DNA from: JABFRG01 sp038210445
Lineage (GTDB): Bacteria > Myxococcota_A > Polyangia > Polyangiales > Polyangiaceae
Direction of reading: 5' to 3'
Assembly: GCA_038210445.1 (NCBI GenBank)
Contig: JBBQWQ010000012.1
Location: 62,001 to 126,000, forward strand
DNA: 64,000 bases
Made by a program: the position numbers and the translations under genes
In this document: one piece after another, positions 46,482 to 55,758 of the stretch
Numbering within the stretch: position 1 is the first letter of the stretch
How the letters are laid out: every line of letters begins with the position of its first letter
Notes under the pieces: model-generated
Databases searched by the model: none
What the model was told of the DNA's origin: nothing
What the model saw: the letters and a program-made list of their open reading frames with translations, nothing else

Positions 46482-47729
46482 CTACCCGCTCGGGACGATC
46501 GGCAATCGGCGACGTGGCCGGGCGATGGCCGACGCGGGCGCCAAGGGTTCACCCGCGCGCGCGGGGGTCTCGTCGTCCTCCACGTAGAGCGCGAAGGTTC
46601 CGTGATCGAACGGCGTGCCGGGCGCTGGAGAAACCCGCTCCAGGCGCTCGCGCTTGCCCTGGGCCTTCATCTCCAGCGCGCGATGGTGGCAGTAGGGGTT
46701 ATTGCCCGGGCGCCCGAAGAACACTTGCGCCGTCCAGGTGCACCCGGCGCCACACACCGAGGCGTAGTAGCAGGTCTTGCAGAAGCCCCACAAGCGCGCG
46801 TCGCGCTCCTGCTGGCGGCGGCGCATGAAGCCCAGCTCCGGCGCCTCCCTCCACAGGTCGGCGATCGCCTCGCTCCGGACATTGCCTGCAGAATACACTG
46901 AGGTCGGGAGCGAGGGGCAGCCCTTGATGGTGCCGTCGGACTCGATGCCGAGCGCGTTCTTTCCGGCGGCGCAGCCGGTCCACACCGCCTCACCGGCAAG
47001 CCCGCGATTGCGAAATATCGCCTCGTGGGGTCCGTAGTAGCCAATATTGTTGGCGGGCCAAAACAAGAGGCCATGGGCCCGTCCGCGTACTGCGATATCG
47101 GCCAACTTGGGGTGTACCTGCAAAAGCTCGTAAGGCTGGAACAGCCATTCCGGGTGCTCGGCGGCGCGGCCCATGGGAACCGTCAGCTGAAATTGCCAGC
47201 CACTCACCCCTTCCGCCACCAAGAGATCGAACAGCGCATCGAGGTCGGGAAACGAGAGACGGTTGAGCTGGGTGTTGGCCGTGATGTCGAGACCGGCCTC
47301 GCGCAGCGTGCGCAGGGAAGCGAACGCCGAAGCGAAGCTACCGCCAACGCCTCGTTGGCGGTCGTGGGCCGGCGCGAGACCGTCGATGGAGACCGACACC
47401 GCCGAGACCCCCGCCGCCTTGGCGCGCGCGGCGCGCTCCTTGGTGAAGGCGCGGCCCCCGGTGGTCATCGTGCACTTCATGCCCGCTTCGACGATGGCGC
47501 GGGCGACGAGATCCCAGTCTTCGCGTAGGTAGGCCTCGCCGCCGATGAGGGTGATCTCCCGGGTGCCGAGCGCAGCCAGCTGGCGCACCACGTCGAAGGC
47601 CTCGCCGGTGGAGAGCTCCGACGCGCGCGGACGGCCGGCGCGACTGCCGCAGTGCGAGCACGACAGATCGCAGCGGAGCGTCAGCTCCCACACCACGTAG
47701 TGCGGCGCGCCCGAGGGCGACTCGCTCAT
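46482..47729 (-). CDS. Radical SAM/SPASM peptide-modifying enzyme
   Basis: This 415-residue enzyme has the radical SAM cluster motif with Cys20, Cys24 and Cys27 (RCDLSCSHCGSR), then GGEAYLRED. The SPASM domain starts at TGCAAGKNALGIESDGTIKGC and ends FCKTCYYASVCGAGC...NPYCHH, enough cysteines for two auxiliary clusters. SPASM enzymes typically modify ribosomal peptides. Its ATG overlaps the stop of the zinc-ribbon peptide gene (ATGA), which makes that peptide the obvious substrate. The end is a basic Pro-rich tail. Confidence 0.9.
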   Translation of the reverse strand: MSESPSGAPHYVVWELTLRCDLSCSHCGSRAGRPRASELSTGEAFDVVRQLAALGTREITLIGGEAYLREDWDLVARAIVEAGMKCTMTTGGRAFTKERAARAKAAGVSAVSVSIDGLAPAHDRQRGVGGSFASAFASLRTLREAGLDITANTQLNRLSFPDLDALFDLLVAEGVSGWQFQLTVPMGRAAEHPEWLFQPYELLQVHPKLADIAVRGRAHGLLFWPANNIGYYGPHEAIFRNRGLAGEAVWTGCAAGKNALGIESDGTIKGCPSLPTSVYSAGNVRSEAIADLWREAPELGFMRRRQQERDARLWGFCKTCYYASVCGAGCTWTAQVFFGRPGNNPYCHHRALEMKAQGKRERLERVSPAPGTPFDHGTFALYVEDDETPARAGEPLAPASAIARPRRRLPIVPSG

Positions 47730-48064
47730 TGATCCGAGGCGTCGAGATCGGCGTCGCTGGCGTCACCCGCATCGCGGCTCGCGTCGACCGCAGCGTCACG
47801 GGCGACCGCAGCCCCGTCGGGTGCGCGACCATCGCCCACGCTGGCTTCGGCGGCGGTGCGTCCGCCGTCGTCTTCCACGTAGCGGTCCGCGGGCATGCCG
47901 TACGCGCAACCGATGCCCGACACGAACGCTGCCGCGCCGGCCAAGCTGGCGAAGACGCCCTTGGCGAGGACGCGCTTTGACGCGCAAAACGGACAGGCGC
48001 CGCGGGCCCGCACATCCTCGGCAAAGACGTGACGGCCGCAGCGGGGACAGGCGTGAAGGCTCAT
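47726..48064 (-). CDS. Zinc-ribbon/TM small protein, candidate substrate of the radical SAM enzyme
   Basis: This 112-residue protein has an N-terminal zinc ribbon (Cys6-Pro-Arg-Cys9 and Cys24-Pro-Phe-Cys27), a transmembrane segment (about 34-52, LAKGVFASLAGAAAFVSGIG), then Cys53-Ala-Tyr-Gly-Met-Pro-Ala-Asp-Arg-Tyr. The last 45 residues are Asp/Ala/Gly-rich (DASRDAGDASDADLDAS). The YGMP block directly after the membrane is the likely site of modification. It resembles in layout the radical-SAM-associated lipoproteins of Bacteroidetes, which also carry a YG-x-P motif. The downstream radical SAM gene overlaps it. Confidence 0.7.
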   Translation of the reverse strand: MSLHACPRCGRHVFAEDVRARGACPFCASKRVLAKGVFASLAGAAAFVSGIGCAYGMPADRYVEDDGGRTAAEASVGDGRAPDGAAVARDAAVDASRDAGDASDADLDASDQ

Positions 48065-48095
48065 CCCTTCAGAATATCGCAAGTCGGGGCCGCAA

Positions 48096-49517
48096 TCAGC
48101 CGCCTTCGTCGCCGAGGCCGCCGCGCTCGCCACGCCCGTCGTCTTTGAGGTGGGGCTCTTCGCGCAGGCCATAACGCTGGATGAGCCGATAAAGGTTCAT
48201 GCGATCCATGGCTGCCTTGCGCGACGCGCGGCTGATGTTGCCGTCGGCCCACTCGAGGAGGGCTGCCACGTACCGGCGCTCGAAGTCGGCGATGACGCGC
48301 TCTTTTGCCGCCCGGAACTGCACCGTGAGGTCGATATCGGCGGCCTTGGCGGGCGGCGGCGCGTTGCTGCCGATGCGCTCGCCCCCGCTGCCGCCGGTGG
48401 GCGTGGCGGTTTGCAAGACCACCGTGCGCTCCACGAAGTTGCGGAGCTCGCGCACGTTCCCGGGCCAGTCGTAGCGCATCAGGTCTTCCACCACCTGGGG
48501 GGTGAAGAGGTGGGCCGAGCCCTGCGCGGCCATCGAGTCGAGGAACGTCCGAATGAGCAATTCGATGTCGTCGAGTCGCTCGCGCAGCGGCGGCACCCGC
48601 ATCGTGACCACCGAGAGCCGGAAGTAGAGGTCTTCGCGGAAGCGCCTGTTGTTGACTTCGCGTTCGAGCTTGCGGTTGGTGGCGGCCACGACCCGCACGT
48701 CGACTTTGCGGGTGGCCGTCTCGCCGATGCGGCGCACCTCGCGGGCCTCCAGAGCGCGCAGCAGCTTGGGCTGCATGTCGATGGGCATCTCGCCTATCTC
48801 GTCGAGGAAGACGGTGCCGCCCTGGGCGGCCTCGAAGGCCCCAATGCGATCGCGATCGGCGCCAGTGAACGCGCCGCGCGCGTGGCCGAACAGCTCGGAC
48901 TCGATGAGATTGGGCGAGATGGCGCTGCAGTCGACGATGACGAAGGGCTTGCGCGCGCGGGGGCCGCGACGGACGATCTCGGTGGCAACCAGCTCCTTGC
49001 CAGTGCCACTTTCGCCCTCGATGAGCACATTCGTTTCCGAGTGGGCGACCTTGTCGAGGATGGCGAACAGCCGGCGCATCACCACCGAGGTGCCGAAGAG
49101 ATCGCCGAAGCTCGGTCGGTCGAGGAGCTCCACCGACCCGGCAGACGGCAGCTCGCGCACGCGCACCACGGAATCGCCGAGGTCGAGGAGGCTTTCGGTG
49201 GCCGGTAGCTCCGCGTCGTACACCCGCACCCCTTGCAGGCGCGTGCCGTTGCGAGAGCCCGAGTCGCTGACCCGCCAGTTGTGCTTCTCGCGCACGATGC
49301 GGCAGTGGAAGCGGGAGACCGCCGGGTCGTCCACCACGACGTCGTTACTGGGGTGAGAACCGATGCGGAAAAGATTGCCGTCCAACGTCACGGTGCGCTC
49401 CGATGGTTTGCCTCCTTCCCGCTCCACCCGAAGCTCGAGCCGCGCAGCCATGGCGGTTCGTAGAAACGCGTGACTCTTGGCCTCGTGCGTGGGTCGACTG
49501 GTGGGGCCATCCGTCAT
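48096..49517 (-). CDS. FHA domain-containing sigma54-dependent activator
   Basis: This 473-residue regulator has an FHA phosphothreonine-binding domain (about 28-118; FRIGSHPSNDVVVDDPAVSR, SGSRNGTRL). The AAA+ domain follows, with Walker A GESGTGKE, the sigma54 contact GAFTGA and VFLDEIGEMP. A Fis-type helix-turn-helix ends it (GNISRASRKAAMDRMNLYRLI). A threonine kinase probably signals to it. It starts 7 bp after the stop of the ATPase gene and lies 31 bp before the peptide gene, so it is embedded in the modification cluster and may control it. Confidence 0.92.
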   Translation of the reverse strand: MTDGPTSRPTHEAKSHAFLRTAMAARLELRVEREGGKPSERTVTLDGNLFRIGSHPSNDVVVDDPAVSRFHCRIVREKHNWRVSDSGSRNGTRLQGVRVYDAELPATESLLDLGDSVVRVRELPSAGSVELLDRPSFGDLFGTSVVMRRLFAILDKVAHSETNVLIEGESGTGKELVATEIVRRGPRARKPFVIVDCSAISPNLIESELFGHARGAFTGADRDRIGAFEAAQGGTVFLDEIGEMPIDMQPKLLRALEAREVRRIGETATRKVDVRVVAATNRKLEREVNNRRFREDLYFRLSVVTMRVPPLRERLDDIELLIRTFLDSMAAQGSAHLFTPQVVEDLMRYDWPGNVRELRNFVERTVVLQTATPTGGSGGERIGSNAPPPAKAADIDLTVQFRAAKERVIADFERRYVAALLEWADGNISRASRKAAMDRMNLYRLIQRYGLREEPHLKDDGRGERGGLGDEGG

Positions 49518-49524
49518 GGGTGGA

Positions 49525-50325
49525 CTATCGCAAATCGGCCGAAAGGTCTGCGGCATCGCCGAGGTAGTCACGCACTGCGGCATCGAGTGCGGTGAGCGAG
49601 TTGGGGATTGTTGCTTCGAAGAGTGGAGTACCGTCGACCAGCGAAAGGCAGGCACGAACGATACGAAGCCACTCCGTTCCGCAATGCTCGGAGGTCACGG
49701 CCCCGAGGAGCGCCACCAGCCCGGCCGCGCGACCCAACCGAACCAGCTTGAATCCCAGGCCGTTTCGGCGGCGGCGGTCCACGAACCAGGCTTGCGCCAC
49801 CTTGCCCCAGCTCAACCCCTCGTCTTGACGCGCAAATGCGCGCAGACCGTCCCACGCAATATTTGCGCCACCCGCGGCGAACGACGCACAGAGCGAGCTT
49901 TTGCCGGCGCCTTGGGCTCCGACGACAAGCAGGGATCCTTGGCGCGTCGAGAGGAGCGCAGCGCCCGCGTGGCAGTCCTCGTCGGCGCGGGTCGGCGCGA
50001 GGTGATGAACGCGAAGGAAGGTCGAGCCTTGCACGATGCCTTCACCAAGCACGCGCGTTCGCGACTCGAGATCGGTGCCCGAGCTCAGCTCGTTGAGCAC
50101 GCCGCGCACCAGCTCCCGCGCCACGTAGCGCGGCACGCCCAGTTCCTCGGCGAGGCGGCCCGCTGCCACCGGCGCTCGCTCGCCCGCCACCAGCGCCGAG
50201 ACGGCGCCCCGGAGTCGGCCCGCGAACCGAAGCACGCGGCCGGTCTCGAGGTTGACGACGACCGGCTCCTCGAGCTGCACGAGGATCAGGCGTCCGTGAC
50301 TGCTCACGAAGTGAACGGCATTCAT
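49525..50325 (-). CDS. Small ATPase with a PqqD-like N-terminal domain
   Basis: This 266-residue protein has two parts. Residues about 20-82 (VVVNLETGRVLRF, GRLAEELGVPRYVARELVRGVLNEL) look like a PqqD-like winged helix, the fold used as RiPP recognition element. Residues 120-266 have Walker A GAQGAGKS at 136-143 in an HPr-kinase-like P-loop fold, with LVALLGAVTSEHCGTEWLR later. HPr-kinase-like proteins occur in lasso-peptide and other RiPP clusters. It is the first gene of the minus-strand set, 7 bp from the regulator. Assignment of both domains is by pattern. Confidence 0.6.
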   Translation of the reverse strand: MNAVHFVSSHGRLILVQLEEPVVVNLETGRVLRFAGRLRGAVSALVAGERAPVAAGRLAEELGVPRYVARELVRGVLNELSSGTDLESRTRVLGEGIVQGSTFLRVHHLAPTRADEDCHAGAALLSTRQGSLLVVGAQGAGKSSLCASFAAGGANIAWDGLRAFARQDEGLSWGKVAQAWFVDRRRRNGLGFKLVRLGRAAGLVALLGAVTSEHCGTEWLRIVRACLSLVDGTPLFEATIPNSLTALDAAVRDYLGDAADLSADLR

Positions 50326-50552
50326 GGGTCACTGTCGTTCCTGCGAGATGCATGCCGCGACCTGGGAAGGTGGGAGAAACCGAAACCCGCGTTCGAACCT
50401 CGCGCGCTCCCGGCAGCGCGGCCCCGCGCTGTAGTGCGGGGCCGACACTTTGCGGTGCGGACGAAGCGCCTACCCGCACGAAAAGCGCCGCAAGCACGCG
50501 GCAACTGGCTCGACCGCGGCTGGCACGGCTCGTGATACCTTGCAGCGCGAAC

Positions 50553-52271
50553 ATGCGCCTGTCGATCCGAGTGAAGTGGACTGTCACCGTCGTCCTTTTG
50601 GCGGCCCTACCCCTCCTGTTTTTGACGGTGCGCGGCCTCGGTCTGTTCCGCAGCGGGTTCGAGACCTCGGAAAAGAACCTGGAAGCAGTGGTGGTGCGGC
50701 AGGTTGCCCAAGGCGTAGACAGCGAGCTCGGGCGCGCAGCCGACGTGGCCTCTCGGGTCGGCCGGATTCTCGGCGACGCCGACATTCCCCAAGAAGCGCG
50801 GCTCGCCCTGGTGCAAGACCTGGTGGCCAGTGAGCCGCGGGTGGAGCGCATTGCGGTCTACGGCGCCGATCGCAAGCTCATCGACGAGGTCAAGCAAGGC
50901 AAGGGCCAAGGCGAGCTGGTATCGCCGCCCGAGCTCCCGGCGCAGCCCGACGAGCGCTCCGGGTTTCTGCCGTTGACGTTTCACGGCGATCAGCCAGAAG
51001 TGCGCTTCGTGGCCCCGGTGGGCAAGGCCGGCGCGGTGCACGGTTGGGTGCTGGCGCGGCTCGCCCCAAGCGCCCTCGACGACGTGGTGCGCTCGGTGGC
51101 CGAGAGCGTCTTCGACGACCACGGGGCGACTCCTGTGGTGGTGCTCGACATGGACGGCAAGCGAATCGCCGGGCATGGCGACGTGGAGCGAGCGCGGGCC
51201 TTCGTGCGCGCCGTCGGTGGCGCGACGGCGCCGGGTATCCTGGTGGCGCGCAGCCGCCTGCCGCTCGCCGGCGACACCGTCAACGGGTCGGTGCTACCGC
51301 TCGCCGGTCGCCCCTGGCAGATCGTCCTGGTGCGGCCGGAGCGCGAAGCCTTTCCCGAGCTCGAGACCGGCGCGCGCGAGCTACGCATCGCCTTTGCCGT
51401 CATCTTGCTTCTCTCGCTGGCGGTGGGCGTGTGGTTCGCCACCCGCACCACGCGTCCGATCCTGCAGCTGGTGCAGCTTACACGCAAATATGCCACCCGC
51501 GCCTTTGCCGAGCGCTCGCCGGTCAAGACCGGCGACGAGCTCGAGACCCTGGGCGACGCCCTGGGCGCCATGGCCGACTCGCTGGCCGCCGGCGAAGTGG
51601 AGATCGCTCGCCGGGCCCAGGTCGAGGCCGGCCTGTCGCGGTATCTTCCCGAGGAGATCGCCAAGGCGGTGGCCGAAGGGCGCGGCAAGCTCGAGCTGGG
51701 CGGCGAACGAAAGGACGTGGCGGTAGTATTTGCCGACGTCGTCGCGTTCACCTCGTTCTCGGAGAACGCGCCGCCGGAGAAGGTGGTTGCCTTCTTGAAC
51801 GAGCTCTTCGGGCTGCTCTCGGAGATCGTCTTTCGCCACGGCGGCATCGTCGACAAGTTCATGGGCGACTGCATCATGGCTGTGTTCGGCGCCACCGAGG
51901 TCGCGACCGACGACGCACGGCCGCCGGCAACGCGCGCGGTAGCATGCGCCGAGGACATGCACCGCTTCGTCGACACCATCCACGCCGAGTGGCAAAAGAA
52001 GTTCGGCTTCGACGTGCGGCTGGGGGTGGGGGTTGCTGCGGGCCCGGCGGTGGTGGGCAACCTGGGGAGCGAGAAGCGGATGGAGTTCACTGCCATTGGC
52101 GACGCGGTGAACGTCGCGTCGCGCCTGGAGACCCTGGCGCGGCCTGGCCAAACGTTGGTGACGGAGCAAGTGGAGGGCGCCTGCCGCGGCGACTTCGACT
52201 TCCAGTCGCTGGGCGCGCAGCCGATTCGCGGGAAGGCCGACAAAGTGGAAATCTTCGAGCTGACACCATGA
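50553..52271 (+). CDS. Membrane-bound adenylate/guanylate cyclase
   Basis: This 572-residue protein has TM1 (about 9-29), a periplasmic sensor domain (30-275, dCache-like), TM2 (about 278-298), a HAMP linker and a class III cyclase domain (about 390-565). Metal Asp residues are in VFADVVAFTSF and FMGDCIMAVFG; the base-contact region is AIGDAVNVASRLE. It makes cyclic AMP or GMP in response to an external signal. It overlaps the kinase gene by 4 bp (ATGA). ATG 50553 is used because the earlier frame is low-quality. The 227 bp to the divergent ATPase gene must hold both promoters. Confidence 0.92.
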   Translation: MRLSIRVKWTVTVVLLAALPLLFLTVRGLGLFRSGFETSEKNLEAVVVRQVAQGVDSELGRAADVASRVGRILGDADIPQEARLALVQDLVASEPRVERIAVYGADRKLIDEVKQGKGQGELVSPPELPAQPDERSGFLPLTFHGDQPEVRFVAPVGKAGAVHGWVLARLAPSALDDVVRSVAESVFDDHGATPVVVLDMDGKRIAGHGDVERARAFVRAVGGATAPGILVARSRLPLAGDTVNGSVLPLAGRPWQIVLVRPEREAFPELETGARELRIAFAVILLLSLAVGVWFATRTTRPILQLVQLTRKYATRAFAERSPVKTGDELETLGDALGAMADSLAAGEVEIARRAQVEAGLSRYLPEEIAKAVAEGRGKLELGGERKDVAVVFADVVAFTSFSENAPPEKVVAFLNELFGLLSEIVFRHGGIVDKFMGDCIMAVFGATEVATDDARPPATRAVACAEDMHRFVDTIHAEWQKKFGFDVRLGVGVAAGPAVVGNLGSEKRMEFTAIGDAVNVASRLETLARPGQTLVTEQVEGACRGDFDFQSLGAQPIRGKADKVEIFELTP

Positions 52272-53638
52272 TTCCCGGCGAACCTCAGGAAAACGACGAC
52301 GCAGACCCGCGCATTGGCCGGGTGCTGGACGGCAAGTTTCGCATCGAAGCGCTCATCGGTGCTGGCGGTATGGGCCGCGTGTACCGCGCGACGCACCTCT
52401 CGCTGGGAGAACCGGTGGCGGTGAAGTTCCTGCTTGCGGAGATGGCGCGCTCCGCCACCACCCGCGAGCGTTTCCGGCGCGAGGCGCAAGCGCTGGCACG
52501 GCTGCGGCATCCGGGCATCGTTTCGGTGCTCGACTTCGGTGAGGCGAACGACGAGCTCTACATGGCCATGGAGCTGGTGTCGGGCTCGGTGCTCGCCGAC
52601 CTGATTCATCCGCAGGGGCCAGAGCTCTCGCTCCTGCGCCTGGGCGACGTGTTCTCGCAGATTCTTTCGGTGTTGGAAATGGCGCACCGGGAGGGCGTGG
52701 TGCACCGCGATCTCAAGCCCGAAAACGTGATGCTGGTCGAGAACAAGGACCGCCGCGATCTGGTGAAGATCCTCGACTTCGGCCTGGCCCTGGTGAACGA
52801 CCCGAAAAAGACCGCCGAGCGGCTCACCGAAACGGGTACAGTACACGGAACGCCGCACTATATGTCGCCGGAGCAGTGCAAGGGTATCGAGGTAGGGGCC
52901 CCCACCGACGTGTACGCGGTGGGCTGCATGCTCTTCGAGGCCATCACCGGCGTTCCGCCATTCGACGCCGAAGAGATGGCAGGGCTCATGGCCCAGCAGA
53001 TGTTCGTGGAGCCGCCGCCCATTGCTTCGGTGGGCCAGCGGCGCGCAGTCTCCACCGGGCTCGAGAAGGTCGTGCGATGGGCGCTGGCCAAGGTGGCGAC
53101 CGAGCGTCCCACCGCGGGCGAGCTCCGCGACGCCCTCGGCGCAGCCATCGCCGGCACCGACCCCGACGCCATGATCGCGCGTTCCGCCGACGAGCGCATC
53201 GTGGCGGCCGGACTTTCGCGCGAGGATCGCGCGCTCACCGGCGTGGGCCGCAAGGGCGAAGCGCAGGCGTCTGGTGGCGGCCTCGTTCCGCGGGTGTGCG
53301 TATGGGCCGATGGCTCCCCGCCCTCGCGCGATCTCCGCGATTCGCTCTCGGTGAACGGCCTGCGCGTGACCATGTGGGAGCAAGCGACGACGCCGCCGCG
53401 CGACGTGCAAGGCGATCCCATCGCTGCGGTGCTGGTGGCGAGCTGGGCATCGGGCGCCGCGCGACTGGGTCAGCTTCGCGGCGAAGGCGACAAGCGCCCG
53501 GTGCTCTGCGTGGGCGCCGAGAACGCGCGCGACGTCGCCGAGCTCATCCGTGCGGGCGCCAGCGACGTGACGCTCAGCGGCGCCACGCAGGACGATGTGG
53601 CCAAAAAGACCAAGCGTGCAGTAAAGAGGGGCCGATAG
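52268..53638 (+). CDS. Serine/threonine protein kinase with a receiver-like tail
   Basis: This 456-residue Hanks-type kinase is complete: Gly loop GAGGMG (31-36), VAVKF lysine, catalytic HRD (146-148), DFG (Asp170), and TVHGTPHYMSPEQ. No transmembrane segment follows. Residues about 335-456 have alternating strands and helices (RVCVWADGSPPSRDLRDSL, RPVLCVGAENARDVAELI, AGASDVTLSG) like a degenerate response-regulator receiver. The gene is translationally coupled to the cyclase and is followed 6 bp later by a LysM protein. Confidence 0.9.
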   Translation: MIPGEPQENDDADPRIGRVLDGKFRIEALIGAGGMGRVYRATHLSLGEPVAVKFLLAEMARSATTRERFRREAQALARLRHPGIVSVLDFGEANDELYMAMELVSGSVLADLIHPQGPELSLLRLGDVFSQILSVLEMAHREGVVHRDLKPENVMLVENKDRRDLVKILDFGLALVNDPKKTAERLTETGTVHGTPHYMSPEQCKGIEVGAPTDVYAVGCMLFEAITGVPPFDAEEMAGLMAQQMFVEPPPIASVGQRRAVSTGLEKVVRWALAKVATERPTAGELRDALGAAIAGTDPDAMIARSADERIVAAGLSREDRALTGVGRKGEAQASGGGLVPRVCVWADGSPPSRDLRDSLSVNGLRVTMWEQATTPPRDVQGDPIAAVLVASWASGAARLGQLRGEGDKRPVLCVGAENARDVAELIRAGASDVTLSGATQDDVAKKTKRAVKRGR

Positions 53639-53644
53639 CTGCCC

Positions 53645-55510
53645 ATGAGGACGATGCGAACCTTCAATCTTATCTTCGTTGCACTGATGCCCGCGCTGGC
53701 GCTGACCTTCTGCGCGACGGCCAACGAAGCGCGCGCGCAGACCGCCGGCACCGTCGACTACACGGTGAAGCAGGGCGATACCTGCTTCGCGATCGCGCGC
53801 GCCAAGTACGGTGACGCCAAGTACATCGATCTGATCCACCAGGCCAACCCAGGAATGGGTCCTTCGCCGCATGCGCTGAAGGAAGGCACGGTACTCAAGC
53901 TGCCCCCCAAGCCGGTGGGCAACGTCGGCCCCGACGCGAAGCTGGATTTCGTGCGCAATCAGGTGAGCGTAGAGGCCCCGTCGCCGAAGCCGGCGCACAA
54001 GGACGATCCGCTCTTTCGCGGCAACCGCGTGAGCACCAAGGAGGCTTCGGCGGCCGATGTGCGCTTCGCGGCGGACAATGCCCAATTGCGCCTGGGCGAG
54101 CACACGCTGGTGGTCATTCTCGGCGACGCCAAGGGCGCGGCGCGGGTGGGTGAAACCACCCTCGTCTCCGGGTCCCTGCGCGCGCGCCTGGGCGAGCTCG
54201 ACGGCACCAAGAAGAACGAGCAGACCATCGCCACCCCCGGCGCCAAGGTGAAGCTGGGGGTCGGCGAAGCGCAGGTGCACGTAGACGCGAAGCAGACCTC
54301 GCGGCTCGCGGTGTACAAGGGCAACGGCGCATCCATCTCCGCCCAGAACAAGACCGTTGCGGTGCCGGAGAACTTCGGCAGCAAGGCCGAGAAGGGCAAA
54401 GCTCCGACGCCCCCGCGGCCGCTGCCCGGCGCGGCGCAGTGGCTCACGCCGCCGCCCGGTCTGGTGTTCGGGCGCACCGCCGGCGCAGACTTCTTCGGCG
54501 ACTTCGGTCCCGCGAGCACTGGACCGGCCATCGCGACCTGGCACGTGCAGCTCTCGAAGGACCCCGACTTCCAAGACGTGATCGTCGACGCTCGATTGGG
54601 CACCGCCACCCATCGATTGGAAGCCCGCGCGGTGCCCGCCGGCGACTACTACGCGCGGGTAAGCGGCATCGACGACGATCTCTTCGAGGGACCCTTCAGT
54701 GCGGTGGGCATCACCCATGTGGTACCGTTCGAGGTGGTGACGCGCGGCCGCGACGTGGTGCTACCGGCGGCGCCGGGCGTGCTGTGCAGCGTCGACGGCG
54801 GCGCCATGGCCCAACGCGCAGCGCCCCTCGCGCTCGACGGTTCGCGGGCGCATCGGGTTCGCTGCGCCAGCGCGGGCTCACCGGGGCAGGGCGCAGACCT
54901 CGACACGTCCATTGTCGCGACCGCCAACGAGCCGCCGCGTCGCCTTTCCCCTCCCGCGCTGCGCGGCGTCACCCCGCCGAAGGAGCCGGTACTCATCACC
55001 GCCGAGCTCGCCACCGGTCTTCGACTCACCAGTAACAACGTAGGGGAGCTCGGGTTCGCGTTCGGCGGCGGGCTCGGCTTGCGAATTCCGCTGCGCAGCG
55101 GCTACCTCGGCTTCGGCGTTCGACTGGGGCGCGAGGAGTACCTCGAGCGCAGCGTGAACCCGCGGCAGTTGGGCGGCCAGGAGACCAAGTTCACGCACGG
55201 CGCGCTGGTGATCGACGGGCCCATTACCTACCACTTCGGCAAGAGCCGGCAGTTTGGTCCCTATCTTGGATTCTCGCCTTCAGCGCTCTTCCAGAATGGC
55301 ACGTTCGCGTTGCCCGCTGGTTCATCGAAAGACAGCTTTGCGTTCCTCCTGGGCCTCACCGGCCTGGTAGGGGCCGAGGTCAAGCTGGGCCCCGGCGATC
55401 TCTTCGGCGAGCTCGCCTATCGGGGCGTGACGGTGCGCCAGTTCGACTTTGCGAGCGTGGGTATGCGCGGCAGCTTTCTCAACTTCGGATACCGCTTCAT
55501 CTTGCGGTGA
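53645..55510 (+). CDS. LysM and FecR-like envelope protein with a beta-barrel C-terminus
   Basis: This 621-residue exported protein has a signal peptide (cut near ANEARAQ) and a LysM peptidoglycan-binding domain (about 37-88; YTVKQGDTCFAIARAKYGD). Next comes a FecR-like domain (105-240; QLRLGEHTLVVILGDAKGA, TIATPGAKVKLGV) and an Ig-like part. The last 180 residues are amphipathic strands ending FLNFGYRFILR, an outer-membrane barrel with terminal aromatic. It links peptidoglycan and outer membrane and may be the sensor or the target of the kinase encoded upstream. Confidence 0.8.
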   Translation: MRTMRTFNLIFVALMPALALTFCATANEARAQTAGTVDYTVKQGDTCFAIARAKYGDAKYIDLIHQANPGMGPSPHALKEGTVLKLPPKPVGNVGPDAKLDFVRNQVSVEAPSPKPAHKDDPLFRGNRVSTKEASAADVRFAADNAQLRLGEHTLVVILGDAKGAARVGETTLVSGSLRARLGELDGTKKNEQTIATPGAKVKLGVGEAQVHVDAKQTSRLAVYKGNGASISAQNKTVAVPENFGSKAEKGKAPTPPRPLPGAAQWLTPPPGLVFGRTAGADFFGDFGPASTGPAIATWHVQLSKDPDFQDVIVDARLGTATHRLEARAVPAGDYYARVSGIDDDLFEGPFSAVGITHVVPFEVVTRGRDVVLPAAPGVLCSVDGGAMAQRAAPLALDGSRAHRVRCASAGSPGQGADLDTSIVATANEPPRRLSPPALRGVTPPKEPVLITAELATGLRLTSNNVGELGFAFGGGLGLRIPLRSGYLGFGVRLGREEYLERSVNPRQLGGQETKFTHGALVIDGPITYHFGKSRQFGPYLGFSPSALFQNGTFALPAGSSKDSFAFLLGLTGLVGAEVKLGPGDLFGELAYRGVTVRQFDFASVGMRGSFLNFGYRFILR

Positions 55511-55531
55511 CGCCGCGCACGCGCACGTGCG

Positions 55532-55553
55532 CCACGCGGCAATGCCGTGGCCT
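55532..55553 (+). terminator. Hairpin after the LysM/FecR gene
   Basis: GCCACG...CGTGGC arms around GCAATGC form a short GC-rich hairpin about 20 bp after the stop. It has no T-run. The remaining 205 bp before the MscS gene hold no gene that I can support. Confidence 0.35.
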
Positions 55554-55758
55554 TGGCGCGCTGGCGAGCTTCGTGGTGGAACGATCCATGCATGAGCGGG
55601 CGTCCTCGATACCTTTGAAACGAAGCGGCGCGCAGGCAACCACGGCTTCTCTGCCGCGGGCGTCGCGCACGCGCGACAGCACCTGTAGCGCCGCTACATC
55701 GGCTCCCACTGCCAACTTGGCACGCGGGGGGAGCGCGCACTCACCCCACGGAGACATC

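Noticed and set aside
44702..46828. 708-codon frame antisense to the beta-propeller gene
   Set aside because: The opposite strand has the lipobox, repeats and operon context; this frame has none.
50990..54718. 1242-codon open frame antisense to the cyclase, kinase and LysM genes
   Set aside because: It runs across three well-supported genes and shows only mirror composition; no domain is visible.
55507..55758. 84-residue N-terminal extension of the MscS channel
   Set aside because: Arg/Ser-rich and without a start signal, while ATG 55759 has CGGAG and gives the family length.
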